A stretch of 64,000 nt of DNA from Populus alba (lineage: Eukaryota; Streptophyta; Magnoliopsida; Malpighiales; Salicaceae). This document shows positions 1 to 13,600 of this stretch, piece after piece. Below the pieces are notes generated by a model. The model made no database searches and was not told the origin of the DNA. It worked only from the letters and a program-made list of their open reading frames with translations. The stretch's first letter is position 1, and each line of letters starts with the position of its first letter. Location of the stretch: NCBI RefSeq assembly GCF_005239225.2, contig NC_133295.1, positions 2,542,001 to 2,606,000 of the forward strand, given 5' to 3'. The translations under genes and the position numbers were made by a program.

Positions 1-2320
1 TAAATCAATAATTTTTTTCTGTTATTTTTTAGTAAGTTTCTCTCTTTTCTTTCTAATGTAGAGATTAAAATATAAACAAGTACAAAAAAAACCTTGTGTA
101 TTTATGGTTGACCATCTATTTTATCTGCATTCTACTCTTTAGTTGCAATTTGATACTTTTACTGTAACTTCAAACCTAATTTCATATAATTAGGCTGGAA
201 AAAGAATGTGACTGCAAGATAACAAAAAAAATAGAAAACAAACACATGCTTCGTTGTTCATAAATCTAATTAGGCTTGATAAGGAAGATTTTGCAAGACC
301 AAAAAAACTTAGAAAAATAAAAAAAACTTTATTTTTCATATGAACAGTAAAGCTTCGTATCTTTTCTCAGTTCTTAAAAATGTACAGGTAATACTCGAAG
401 CAAGAGATCCCTCATGAATTTGTGTATTAACCACAAGTGCCGAGAGACAGAAGGCCCTCCTCCGACCGTGTGATCTCCCGCCCTCCCGGTCGATTCCTCA
501 TCCAAAGCCAGAGTAGCTTCCGAGATGGCAAAAGCCAATCTGACTCTCGAAGCCAATGAAGAAACTCTCCAACATAGAAAGACCAATCTACCTAGCAAAA
601 TCAATTAAAGGGTTTCGTACTGTAGAAACAAAAAATAATTTTTAACTAATCAAAATTTTTCATGTCATTTTTATTTTATTTTTATATAAAAATAAAAGGT
701 TGACATGAAAAATAAATTGAATTTTATATATATTTCTATGTCTATAAAAGATTTATATATTTAAAATATTTTATTATAATTACAACATCTAAATAAATAA
801 AAATCAATCAAGTAGCATTAGCAAAAACATAAATGTCCTTATACGAATCTCAATAAATAAAGGACATAAAAAAATTCTTTTAGAAAATACAAAATTTTCT
901 TCAAATAAGGAAGACAAATAAAATATATTCTTCAAAAATAAATTAAATATACTTTTTAAAGTACAAATTTTAGCTTGATTTTACAGCTAAATAAAGTCAT
1001 CACAAATCAAATTCAATGGAAGAATTTGAATAGTTTTATTTATTTTTATGAATATATTTTTTTAAATTATACCTAATTATATAATTAAATAAAATTAAAT
1101 ATTTAAATACATGTACTTACTCAAATTTATATATGCATATATAATAAACACGTAATATATATTCAACATAAGAATAAACTTTCATAGAAATAGGACAATC
1201 CCATAGACCTAGAGAAAGCAAACGAGCCACTACCACCACTTCGAATGAAGAAAGATAATTATAATTTTAAAGGATGTAGCTCAACTAGATCAGATTCTAA
1301 ATTTATTTTATAAGAGATCACTAATTTGAGTTTAATAAATTTCGAGGTCACTAAAAACTTACATGATCATTAACTTAAGGAATTTATGATTAATTAGTTG
1401 AGATATATGCACAACCTGATCGAACACTCATATTAAAAAAAATGCAAAAAAAAAAGTAACCTAAACTTGCATCGAAACCTAAAAACACTTTAACAACGCC
1501 AAAGTTACACCCAAATCCGGCACTCAAAAACCAAGTATAAAGAAGAAAAAAAGAAAAAAGAAAAAACAAGGCCTACAAACCTCAAATGGTTGCTTTCCTG
1601 TAAGTTTCGCTTGAGTGCTAGTTTGTATCCGAAGCATGCCTTAATCAGCAATTCAGTTAAGAATTAAAGACTATCCTCAGCAGATTAATTACCGATAATT
1701 ACAGATTAAATTCTCTCAGAGGTGATCTTGCCCATCTCAGCCTTTTCTTTTGCTTATGTTTTTTAGTTCAAGCAAAGGGGATTCATGCTTTGTTGGATTT
1801 CCTGCCTCAGCTTATTTTCCTCGCATTCATAATTTCACTGGCTAGGAGGATGAGAAGCTGTTTGCGTAATTGTTTTCTTACAAATCCTTTGCAGTTGTAC
1901 GTTCCAGCTCATAAGCAAAATTGTTAAAGTAGTTTATGATAAACACAGTTAAATGATTTTTCTGCAGAAAAGGGAATGCTATCAATCAGTGAAATGTGAG
2001 GAAAAAAACAGTGATATTTTAGACTTGTTCATGTTGATCTCTTCTTGTTACGAATTTCTTTTTTTAGGGCAAGAAACCGAGGTGAAATGTGTTGCCAAAG
2101 CATCTATAAAACAGAAAGACATGACGAAGTCTGTGAAGAAGGTCAAACATATTAAACGCTTAATTTAATTCTATTGATTTGGCGGATATGCCCATGAGCT
2201 ATAACACATTTTAATTACCGATGAAATCTCAGGAAGCTTTCAAATTAGAAAATGAAGTTGTTGTTTTTTGCTATTTTAATTATTTTCTGTTTAATTTCGA
2301 ATATTATTTTTACCACTTAG
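1..2320. other. AT-rich intergenic DNA with no recognisable gene
   Basis: Mostly AT-rich sequence with long A and T runs and no convincing coding exon. About 380-600 stands out as more GC-rich and has an open minus-strand frame of 76 codons, but I recognise no family in it and it has no neighbouring exons. Around 1950-2170 there is a short open plus-strand frame with acceptor-like TGCAG and TTTAG sites; its product resembles nothing I know. Most likely decayed intergenic or transposon-derived DNA. Confidence 0.5.
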
Positions 2321-2452
2321 CAATGCAGCCAATGGCTGCCAGCCAAAAAGAATTATGCAAGTAATTAAAGCTGTTAAAAATCATGAAAGGTACTTGGAAA
2401 AATTGACGAAGCAATAAAATATTACAAGTTTCCCAAGCTATGGCGTAGTTTC
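2320..2452 (-). pseudogene. Relic of SF3A3 exon 7 and adjacent intron
   Basis: This stretch aligns in the same orientation with about 6810-7010, which is exon 7 plus the start of intron 6 of the intact SF3A3 gene. Shared segments include CAATGCAGCCAATG at the exon, then AGAATTxTGCAA, then ACTTGGAAA, GAAGCAAT and CCCAAG in the same order, with a deletion of roughly 60 bases. I saw no other SF3A3 exon nearby. It is best read as a short, old, partial duplicate. The alternative, a transposon shared by both sites, cannot be excluded because part of the similarity is intronic. Confidence 0.5.
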
Positions 2453-2686
2453 AAAGGGGGAAGTGCCTCATAAGTTCATTCGTTCTCTTGGTGATTCTTC
2501 TGAACATGCAACACCATTGCGCATACTGTGCAGCTTTTCTTGTATCTGGCTATTGCTGCAGGATGCTTCCTTCCCTTCTAGTTCCAAAGAAGGGCATGAT
2601 CAACAATATCCATCAGTCCTATCGGCAATGCCATCTACTTCCGAAACAAGCGACCGACTTCATGAGGCACTTCCCCCTTTGAAACT
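2447..2686. repeat. 240-bp element with ~29-bp terminal inverted repeats
   Basis: The left arm (about 2447-2475) and right arm (about 2657-2686) are near-perfect reverse complements sharing the core AAAGGGGGAAGTGCCTCAT. The roughly 180 bases between them have no clear gene. The arrangement fits a small non-autonomous DNA transposon or a snap-back hairpin locus. No flanking target-site duplication is obvious. Confidence 0.55.
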
Positions 2687-2689
2687 GTT

Positions 2690-3900
2690 GTTTGTACCAT
2701 CCATGATTCGAAGAAAACTGAGGTTTCCAATTGAAGGAGATATGTCTCTCGTATTTGATTTTTTTTTTTTATTTGAAATGATTTATTGAATAGACTCTTT
2801 TTTTTGTTGTGATTGTATCGTTTTTTATTTTTCTTCTTATTAAGATTAATCATTGTTTTTTTTTTTTTTATGCTTTTATAAGTTTCTTAGGTTAATTTTT
2901 GTTTTTAATTTTATTTTTTAACATTAAATTGATTAGAAATTAAGTTTTTTGATTGATTCAAATCTAGATTTCACATGTTATGATTTTAAAAAATTCACTC
3001 AAATTTACTTAATTTTTAAAGTTGTTAAATTAAAGCTATTTTTGTTTTTAATGATAATCAATTCATCATCCCAAGTCTCAAATTTCTATAACTTCTTTAA
3101 TAGTCTCAAATTTCTTTGATTTCTTTAGAAATCCTAGCATCATAATAACTTTATTCTTTTTATGTTTGAAAAAGAGATTTTGATCCTTTTTTTAAAATTA
3201 ATGTTTTCCCCTCATTATAATTGAGTTTTTTTTTTTATTTGTTTTGATGTAGATATCATTATTTTATCACAATCCCACAACTCAAATTCCAAGTTTAGGA
3301 GCAATCCAATAGTCTTTAATCTTTATCACTATTTTTTTTTTTTAAATATCATCCAATAAACCATTTAAGTATTTTAAAAATATTTCAACCATTATATACA
3401 TAAGCTTTTTGACTTCCTAACATTTTAACATTATTTTTTTAGATTGAAAAAAATAATAATAATCCAACCCGCATTAAAGGTAGTGACATCTAAAATTGAT
3501 CTTCAGAATCCAAATTAATTATCCATGCCTAACTAGATTCCGAGGATCATTAAGCTTACATGTCTTTGTTACCTTTGCCGTCCAACTCAAGGTTGCAAGT
3601 ACCAAAGCAACTTCTGAACTTTTTAACGCAAGCTGATAATATGCCAGTAATTACAGGATAAGAAAATTTAAATACCTTAATCCCAACCAGCTTATTTGCC
3701 ACTTCAGGAGATAAATTATTTTCGCCGCCCATGCATAAAACACAAATTTATGACATCCAAAGAGAGATGAAGCAACGAGTAATGAAACTGTAACTCGATT
3801 GTAAAAAGCGAGACAAATCAATTTGAAATTCAACTTTACGATTTCATCTAGTCCGGTTTGACAAGTAAAATTTATGGACTACATGCTAGCAGATGAATGC
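2690..3900. other. T-rich intergenic DNA downstream of SF3A3
   Basis: Long T tracts dominate 2760-3460, followed by less biased sequence to 3900. I see no exon, RNA gene or recognisable transposon. The part from about 3900 to 4031 is probably the SF3A3 3' untranslated region, since that gene ends at 4032 on the minus strand. Confidence 0.45.
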
Positions 3901-4031
3901 ATCGATGTTACAAAGCCATGCCTAAGTTGTTATAATGTTTGAGAACCCGCAAATGATTTTCCCAGCACTGGGTTGGGTAGGTCACTCTCACCGTTCAAAA
4001 TTAAGATGCTTCTCTGGCAAAATACTGCACT

Positions 4032-7000
4032 TCAAATCAGTCCCTGGCGCTGGAGATCAGTGTATGTCTTTCTATTGTAAATGTTACCCTCTTTATCTTC
4101 GTATTCTTCCTCGAGATCTGGGCGCCACTTGTTCACTCCTTGCCGCTCTTGTATCCCCTTCCATAATTCTTGTGCTTCCTGAAAAAAAAAACAAAAAAAA
4201 AAAATAAAATTGAAGTCTTAGACAAAAAGAGCTTAGTGAATAAATGAAAGCGGTTGTTAGATTTGAAACTAACATGCAAAATCAGCACTAAGAATTTCAC
4301 GCTAAAAAAGATCAGGAGTTTGATTTGAATGAGCAAAATAAAAGGGCATTTAACAAAGAAAGGTTCAGATTTCAGAAAAATGTCTGAGAAAGCTCGCACC
4401 TTAATCGACGTGATCTCGTTGAAGTTCTTGGTGTTTGGAATGCCAAGGCAACGCATCCCATGCTGATGACGCCATTCCTTGAAATGCCGCTCAAAGGCTC
4501 TTCGACCCCAGTAACTATAGTTCCCACATATCTCGCACTTAAATTCCTGACATGCAGAAAAATAATTGAGATCCTCTGACCATAGAAACTATCAAATACT
4601 ATAACTAAACCATAAAAAGATCCTCCACTAAACAACTAATATAACTAGAGAAGTATTACATGCATCATAATGATGGATAATAATACTATACGTTACTTAT
4701 TGCACTTGAAAATGAAAACTTCCTCACATATCAATTAAATACACCTGGGAAAATGAAAACAATATACAGCAGAGAGAACTACTCTCCAAATGTAGAAAGA
4801 ACAAACTTCATTACCAAATTGCTGAAAGAAACAGAATATACATGGAAGAAACCAGTGATGAGATACGCTACTTAAACAACAGCAACATGCTTCTACAATT
4901 AATAAGAAACATACCTGACCAAGACCATGAAGTTTATACAGCCAGTAAGGTATAGGCTTCCCATCCCAACCCATTGGCAACTTGAGAGGATTGTAAATCT
5001 GTTGTTCATCATCATCACTTTCAGTGTCAGCCTGTGTCTCTTCCTGCATCAGTTTCGAAATCACATTATCAATTATTGTCAGCAAGCCAAAACACTCAAG
5101 TCTAATTTCTTGAACAATAACAATCAGACGTCCAATTCAAGCAGACAGTAAGAAAAAGTTCACGTAAATGGTCTCGCTGCTTCGTATTTACAAATTGTTC
5201 TTTATATGCAGCTATATCATGCATAGTTGGCAAAAATGCATTAGCATACCCTGCCCACTACAAGAGAAAAAATATATTCTGCTTATACTGGATTGCAATG
5301 GGGTTTGATCATCTAATATAATCATGGTGCAAATGGCTTGCTTCAATTTTGCCCGGGTACCAAAAGCACATAGAAGGTTAATATGAAATGCTATGTTAAA
5401 AATTATCATTCACACTACTTTAAATGCTAAAGCACTTGAGAAACTGTGGTAACTTATGACAACTTACCTCCTCACGTTCTGCTTCCATTTCATCATATGT
5501 CAAAGCCTGCTTCTTCACAACATTTTCTTTTGTTCGTACAATTGTCTGCACAAGGTCACAGAAAAATCAATTATCCAAAAACCACAAGAAAAAAGAATTA
5601 TTTAAGGCACGTATGCAGTCAATATTCAAATGCAGACTATTAAAACATACAAAAAAATCTGGTAGGTAAGCAAAAAATTAAATCTTAACGTGATACTGAT
5701 CAAGAGAGTGGAGGAGAAACAGGGTACATTTGCACCACAGCTAACCTCATCTAGTAAGTCGCACAATTTATTAATTTTGGCCTCCATCAGGGCAATTTCT
5801 TTTGAATTGTCTACTTCTTTTGAGGTTGCAGCACCCCCATTCGGTTCTGATCCATGTGATCCTTTCACAAAATGTTTCTTGTCCAACTTTTCAAGAGGTG
5901 TGTCCTGCACAGAATAAACAAATAAATACATAAAATACAAAATGCCAAAACAAACCAAATAAGAAACAATTTTTTTTTTAAAAAAATAAGTCATGTAGAG
6001 AAGTAATCTAATCTAGCTTAAGGAAATAAGGCATCCTCTGACTGAAGAATAGTTTCATAGGGAGGATTCTACTTCATAAATAAAATACCATAACATAGCT
6101 TGAAGTTAGATGTAATTAGAGAGGCTCTTACCATAAGAACAAACAAACAAACATGTGTGTGAGTGTGTGTGAAATGAACCAAATAAGAAACATTTTTTTT
6201 AAAAAAAAAAACAAGTCATATTGAGAAGTAATCTAATCTAGCTTAAGGAAATAAGGCATCCTCCGATTGAAGAATAGTTCCATAGGGAGGATTCTACTTC
6301 ATAAATAAAATGCCACAACGTAATTCATAAATAAAATGCCACAATGTAGCTTTAAGCTAGATGTAATTAGAGAGGCTCTTAACATAAGAACAAACAAACA
6401 AACATGTGTGTGTCTTTGCAGGTTCAAGCTTCAAGCACTGCTTTTAGGGGAGTTTCCTTGGCTGATATTCAGCGTGATTGGGCTGCTCTTTTATAAATAT
6501 CTGTTTCCTCTCTTCTTTGGGAGGAAGTCTTATTGTCCATCACACTTTGTAATTCTTAAATTTTTAATGCAATCTTCTCTTACCCAAAATTATAAATTCA
6601 TGTTCACCACTGAGTTGACCAAGTATGAAATGGAAAAGCACATTCCCTTCTTGAGAAAAAGATTAATGTTTAACTAAGAAATTAGAGAAAAAGAGAGCAT
6701 CCATTGGATCTCTTTTGTTCCTAAACTTATAAGACTTGTATATAGTAAAAGAACTAGTCCAACCTTTGTGAGGAAAAGCCTTTCTGCACGCTGCTGTACA
6801 GTACCACCACTCTTTAGCCCCAATGCAGCCAATGCCTGACAGGAAAACATGTAGCTAACAAATTAAAAATACATATAGTTGGAAAGGACAAACTAAACCA
6901 ACAAAATAGAATTCTGCAAACAAAACTGTTACAGCACATGGAATGAACTTGGAAACACTGATGAAGCAATTGAACAATAACAATTGCCCAAGTCGTGGCA

Positions 7001-9458
7001 TACTTTTCTATTACAAACTTCTGTGACTCCACAGCGACCCACTGGATATTATTAATATTTTCCAGCGTTGATCACACTGTCTGACACCAGAGTATTTCTA
7101 ATTAAACTACCAAAGCAATCAATGACAATAAATGTGACTCCACAGCAATGCATTGGATATTATTAATAATTTCCAGTGTCAATCACACTGTCTGATATCA
7201 GAGTATTTCATGTTAAATTGTCAAAGCAATAACAATGAAGAAATGTGGATTGATAACAGCATCCCATCTAGCACTTTAAACTCAACATTATAAGGATAAT
7301 GGTAACATGTCACTATCAGCAGTCACTTGGTAATATAGAAGTACATCTTTGTTTATTGAAATTAACATAAACTATTGTAAATAAGCAAGAGAATGGTCTA
7401 TGATTTTAGATTTCCATGTAAGCACAAAGCGTTTTATGGAAAAACAAAGCAGCCAGAAAAAATGATATGGCTTACCTCCTTTAATTTTTCCGGGCCCACT
7501 TCTTTCAGCTCCTCAACGGTGCTGTAAAAATCAAGATCAATAACAGTATGATCAGCTGACAAATGCCCATTTTCTTGACTGGTCTTTTCCCATCCTTGAA
7601 CTGCATCATTTTCCCATTGCTCTTCAAATTCAGTAGTAACCTACAACAATAACAATCCTATAATGTCAAATGAAGTACACAATTGGCTATAACCAAGCAT
7701 GGTCAAAATTCTTTGTTCTATAGACAAAAAAAATATGAGACAATTGTAGCAGAAAATTGGCATTTAGAAGCAAAAATTACTGTTTGACACCAGTGTTAGC
7801 ATTTGATAAATCAAGAAGGCAAGTGTCCTACAGCATCAAAAACACTGAGCAAAAGAATTAAAAAAGAAAGAAAGAATCATTCAAAACAAACCTTTGAAAA
7901 AATCCTATCAAGATCTTGCAAGGGCTCTGTCCGCTGGAAAAAATAAACTAAATATTCAAGTAGATTCTCCATGTATTCCCTGTACTGCCTGAAGAAAATT
8001 GAAACAAAAACAGAAATTAAAATTTGGATAAAAAGTTCACAGTGAGATGCAGATGCTGGTGAATATAACAACTAAAAATGTATCAAAAAACCGGGGCACC
8101 AGAGAGAGAGGGAGAGTCTACCTTGAAAACTTCAATTTGCGGGGTACAATATTTGGTTGGGAGAAAATGTCAAGATAAGTAGAGTATTCAATAGGCTTCT
8201 CGAATTTTAAATTATTGTACTGGTTATACAATTCATGCATGTCTAGGTATTTCCCAAATGCTTCCTGTAATATAAATCCAGCTATAGTGTTAGTTATTGC
8301 AGGGAAAATTCATACAACATAATTAGGAGAAGTCTCTGGTAGAAAAAAGGCAAACAATAGTTTTCAGCCTAATAAATATTCCATCAATCACAATAACAAG
8401 TTTTGTGCAAGCACTATTTAACTTTTATACAAGGGGGAAAACTAGAAACTACTACATCCCTAAATTATAAGTTACCTAGCATGAACACTTTGAATCTTGG
8501 CATATGAAACTATGTCCTAAAGTATCAAACTGCAAAGACTACTCCCTCCAATCTCACAGTAGATGAACTTGAAAATGCCAACAGAATCTCAAGATTTTGT
8601 AATGCGACACTTAATTTACTGCTTCCATTATCCTATATACATTGTATGACACTAACATCTAATGGTGTCAGTTCATTTATTGAGCAAAAAAGTAGTAGAT
8701 AAAAATAACCCAGACCAGTTTCTTCAAATTCTATAAACTACCTCAACCCTAATTTCCAGTTGCCTAGCATAAACTCTTCGAATATTCACAATGTCAAACA
8801 ACAGCCCAAAAATACCAACAGGTTGTACTAAGCTAAAACATCCATTAAGTGGCACAAGCTAAAGAGACTAACCTCGCCTGTAAACTCAATTACTGGCTCT
8901 TCTTTAAGCATTGCCTCATAATCCTCATTGGCATCAACAACCCGAGCTGCTGGATGCCTTCTATGATACTCTCGAATCTTCACACAAAAAAAGAATTACA
9001 ACCAATTAATACAGCACAAGTTGCATAACCACCAGTAATCATCATATAGATTGCTTAATTAAAATCAATAAAAAATATTAACTTACCTCTTTTAATCTAT
9101 CATAGAAAGCACTAAACACATTAGTCCCCATCGCGGTTTGTCCTCCAAGCGCAGCAATCTCATCTCTCCTAGCATTATCTTTATCTTCGTATATCTCAAC
9201 CTAAAAAAAAATTCAAAAATAAAAACCAGAAACTAAAAATTATAATTATTATTAAAGTAAATTAATGAGAGAGGGAGGAATTACGAGTTTCTCAGTAGTG
9301 GTAATGATATTTTCAATCATGTTACGGACACGGTGGCTTTGAAAAAGACGGTCCTTGTTATTTGCTGGTTCGTTTTGGAGATCCTTAACGATGAGTCGTT
9401 CGAGTCTCTCTACTTCCTCGTGAGAGGCGCGAGTCACCTCTAATAGAGTCGACGACAT
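4032..9458 (-). CDS. SF3A3: Splicing factor 3A subunit 3 (SF3a60/Prp9 family), 12 exons
   Basis: Twelve exons join to 1530 bases coding for 509 residues, with GT-AG borders and continuous phase: 9285-9458, 9087-9200, 8873-8977, 8122-8264, 7892-7988, 7476-7640, 6764-6835, 5746-5904, 5468-5545, 4915-5043, 4400-4546, 4032-4178. The start is the ATG at 9456-9458 ([10 protein letters not shown]); the GTG two codons upstream is not needed. The product matches human SF3A3 along its length: N-terminal helical region, a SAP-like segment near residues 247-290, an acidic stretch near 375-385, then [17 protein letters not shown] and a matrin-type C2H2 zinc finger (C416, C419, H433, H439). By family knowledge this is a U2 snRNP SF3a subunit needed for branch-site recognition in the nucleus; the Arabidopsis orthologue is ATROPOS. 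It looks intact and full length. Two introns carry local tandem duplications. Confidence 0.96.
5952..6413. repeat. ~225-bp tandem duplication inside SF3A3 intron 7
   Basis: About 5952-6165 is repeated at 6177-6413 in the same orientation with few differences. Both copies hold ACCAAATAAGAAAC, CTTAAGGAAATAAGGCATCC and a trailing ACAAACAAACAAACATGTG tract. The second copy has an extra internal repeat of a ~25-base segment (CATAAATAAAATGCCACAA) near 6299-6350. It lies between exons 8 and 7 and does not touch coding sequence. Confidence 0.85.
7023..7240. repeat. ~111-bp tandem duplication inside SF3A3 intron 6
   Basis: Two consecutive copies begin with GTGACTCCACAGC at 7023 and 7134. Both contain TTGGATATTATTAAT or its variant, then CACACTGTCTGA and AGAGTATTTC. 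By eye they are roughly 85-90% identical. The duplication is intronic, between exons 7 and 6. Confidence 0.8.
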
Positions 9459-10695
9459 CTTCACGGCGGTCTCTGCCTCCGGCTCCGGTGAAACTTGTGG
9501 TGGATTTCAGTGTGGTTTTGTTTAGGGTTCTCACTTCTCAGTTGACAGAAGTCGCAGAAGCGAGAGGTTCAGCGAGGTTCGATTTTTATTTTTATGGTCT
9601 AAAGAGAAATGTTTGAAAAATTATAACGGTGTCGTTTCTGGTTTTAGTTTACTTTTTAGTTACAGCGCCTGCCCTGAATTTTTCTATAATTACACGAAGT
9701 AACTTATTATTTTTCAAATGATGTAAATGTTTTTTTTTCAATATAAAAAAACATAATTAGTTTATAGTAAAATCCTTATTTCATGATAAGGGTCATGAAC
9801 CGATCTTTCACCTTGAATGGATAAAAATGGTTAAATTTGCACAAGGGATGCAAAAATAAAACAAATTTAATTTATAATTATTGAATACATTTTTATGTAT
9901 ATATCCGATTGGAAATATGTTATATTCCAATGTGTTAAAAATTACAAAGATAATAATGTGACTGTAAATATAGATGTAGAAAACCTTAAAATTTTTCAAA
10001 GCATGGCCCATACTAAAAGAATCTAGACTCTCTTCTCAAAATAATAAAATTAATGATAATTTCATCCCATATGCTAAAGAAGATGGTAGATTAATAAATC
10101 TTTATAGCAGATCATCCTTTGAAAAAAAAAAACCACATTTATTGGTATTTATAAATTATTTTTTGATTTTTTCTCATCTAAAATCACAGTTTGTTCAATT
10201 ATATTTAGTATTTTTAATTTGATATTTTTAAGTATGTTTATATAATATCATATTTAAATCTCACGATTAGGAATATAAATGGAATGGTAAAATAAATAAA
10301 ATTAATCATAAATACAAAATTTCAAATCAAAGATATTAGGATAATCTTCTTTAAAAAAAAAACAAAAACTTTCGATGTTAATTGTAATACTTGTATTTTT
10401 GTGGTCAAGGTATTAATATTCAGGTTTTCAGGGGGGCTGGTATAATTTATTCAAACTCAGAGCATCTTAACTCCAAATGTCCAAATTAAAGGGACTGGGA
10501 TGATTTATCGCCTTTCATCGACGGCTGTTTAAGCTGCTTAGCCAGCTTAGTGCAAACATTGCTCCTGCCTTCTCTCTTCAGGGATTTTTTTTTTTAATTT
10601 TTTTTTTTGTCTTCAGGAGATTTTAGAATGTTGTTAGAAAGAATAAAAAAGATCAAAAGCATTGAAAAAGCTTAAATTTTTACGAAAAAATACCC
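9459..10695. promoter_or_regulatory. Shared upstream region between divergent SF3A3 and SFT2-like genes
   Basis: The two genes are transcribed away from each other, so this 1.24-kb interval must contain both promoters and both 5' untranslated regions. The SF3A3 side (9460-9600) is GC-richer, as expected of a leader. The middle (9700-10400) is AT-rich with no gene. I cannot place a confident TATA box for either gene, which would fit TATA-less housekeeping promoters. Confidence 0.5.
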
Positions 10696-13600
10696 ATGTG
10701 GAAGCTATATCAGTTCTTATCAGGTGATGATGAGGAGAGAGAAGAGAGTTTCTTGGAAGAAGAATCAGATGGCTTTTGTTCGCTTTCTCCTACGCAGGTT
10801 TGTTTTTCTAATTCCACCTCAAATCTTGTATCTCTCTTGATTATGAAGTTTTCATCTTTTTTATTTTTAAAATCCTTTTGGCTATCTGGGTTTCTGTTTA
10901 TGCAGAGAATGTATGCATTTGCTGCTTCTTTGGTCGCTGGTTTGGCTCTTATGTTTCTGGTATGTCCACCTTTTGGGTTTGAAGTTTATCTTTTTGTTTG
11001 TTGTTTGATTGTATTGAAGCATAAAATGTGTTCTTTATGCGATGTTAGTGATTGAATTTTAATGTGTTTTTGGAAGTGGTAATGTATTGAAATTAGCTTT
11101 TGAAGAGGAAAAATTGGAAGTAATTCATGGTAGAAATATTCTTGTCTCAAATATTGCAAGGAGCTTATAGATTTTCTTCCTCTGTGTTTATATCTGTGTC
11201 CAAGGTTTCAAATTTCTTTCTTTAACTGAATGTCTATAAAACAGTGGAATTGCTCCTGAGGAGTTCATTAAATGTTCAACTTTTGCAGTTCAGTCTAAAG
11301 TTGGGTTTTGTAACTCATGCTCTACTAATTTGATGTTGTCAATTCAATCTGTTTAGACTATTCCAATGGTTTTCAAACTTTTATAGGGTAATTTTTGGCC
11401 ACTTTATATAGGTGTATTATCTAATACAACTATACAAGGATTACTGTCATCTTGTAGCATGTCTTTTATTAGATTACTTTCCATAATATAAGGAACAGTC
11501 CCATAGCAAAGCTTGGTATTAAACTTTCTTTTTCCCTATCAGGGCATCTAAGAGGGGCAAGTTGTCCGCATCTGCAGATCACATTGCTTTTTACATGCTT
11601 CCACTACATTTACTGCATTTTGTTAACAGGATGCCACAAGCACCATTTATATAGCTCATGTATCAAATCATCACTCCCGTGGGATGATGTTAGTATACCT
11701 TTGGTTGGTGGTTGATATATTGTTAGCTCGGGCATATAAACACTGAGGAGCAGTCCTCTAAACTTGCCTCGAGAAGAATATGGGAATTCCTGTCATGTTG
11801 GAGATGTTGGACAATCATCATTTCTGGACTGTCTATAACAGCCTGGAGCCTATGAGCATGGACCATCTATAGATCCCCCTCGAAAGCTTCTCTCAATGTT
11901 GCCCTTTTTCTCCAATAATGCATTCTATCATCCATGGAAAAGATACTTGGTAAGCCATCATCGAATTAGCTGGGCCAAACTATCAAAAGAAGATTGCATT
12001 TCAAAATCAGCGTCATAGTTTAGAATGCATCTTAGAGGTTAAAAATGATATGTATTTGTACTTTATTAGTGATGAAATTATTTAGTTTGAGGCTGCGAAG
12101 AAATGGGAAGTAAATGAATAGGATATGTATCTGGAGAAATTTTTATCAGGTTCTTCTGCTTGGCTCAGATTGTTAGCATACCTAATTGCATAAGAGGTGT
12201 TGTATTACCAATATCTGTAAATTTTGAACTCCTAAGTTAACCTTCTTCCTTTTCTTTGAGCAAAGAAACTCTATGCATCTTTCATACATTCAAGTCCCAT
12301 GATTACCACTTGATAGCTGTTCTCTTTCGTTTCCTGCTTAAGTAGACATTCAAGTCCCCTTATTACTACTAGATATCAGTTCCCTTTTGTTTCCTGCTTA
12401 AGTAGGTAAGTTTAGATTAGTTGAGGGAAAGTGTGGGATAATAGAACATTGAGAATCTGAGCATGTTGAAGGAATATACTGATTTTGAGTCATAATCCTG
12501 TTAGAAAACGTACTAGCTTTTGTGATCATTTATTGTGACATTTTGAAAGCTGCATTTCAATGGAAGCATGTGGGCATCTTAAAATTGCTGATAGCTTTAC
12601 AAAATCTGTTTGTGTTGCAGTCCTTGATTGTGTTTGCCAAGCCCATTAAATTTGCATTATTGTTCACCTTTGGCAATGTGTTGGCAGTTGGAAGGTAGAT
12701 TGACATTCTTACTCAATTTAGATTACATTTTAATCTTTTATTTTTAATCTCTCTATTTGCTGGTTTGTTCAGGCACAAGTTTATATTCAGTCCCCTTGCC
12801 ACCCTGATTTGTAATATTTCTTTCATACGTGTAAAAACAAAAACACCACTTCATATTCATCATAGCAAAGGAAGGGCTTCTTTTTTTTTTTTATTTAGCT
12901 TGGCATAACCTCATTTAATTCTTTCTTAATATAAACACGTTGAATAATCTGGCAAAAACTAGTTAATTTGATCACTTTTGATCTGAGGCTTTTTGGCACT
13001 CCAAGTTGGACTATGCCAGCCCTACTCAGTCGTATGTTATTGTGTATTTGGAAGTGAGTTTACATAAGTCAGAGAGCTTTATTGATTCCACACAGATAGT
13101 ATCCCTGAGATCATCTGTAATTCAGATCAACTGAATTGTTGTCCTTCTTGAGGTCTTTTGCATTCTGAATTTGTTTTGTGTATGGCAGCACAGCCTTCCT
13201 CATTGGACCTGGGCGACAACTAGGCATGATGTTTGACCCTGCCCGAATTTATGCAACAGCTATATACATTGGATGCATTGTTCTGGCTCTCATTTGTGCA
13301 CTCTTGGTAAGTCAACAGTTTCAATTCATTATTCAAATATAATAGTAGTTCTCCTCAATGATAGAGAAAACTTGGGAAGTTAAAGTGCAGTGAATCATGA
13401 TTGTTTTTATGACCTATAGGGTTACTATCCTTGGTTTGTTTAAATTTTCAATCCCAAACATGAGTATTCTGGATCATGCCCATTTCTTTTCACTTTCTTG
13501 CAATTAAAATGAGAAGTTCTGTTATCCTTAGTTTATGTACTGCACACCATACAAGATAATGTGCATCTAACCATTTTCACCTCAAGTTATTAAATTTGGT

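Noticed and set aside
6336..6677. A 113-codon plus-strand ORF within SF3A3 intron 7
   Set aside because: It starts inside the intronic duplication, lies antisense in an intron, and encodes a random-looking hydrophobic peptide.
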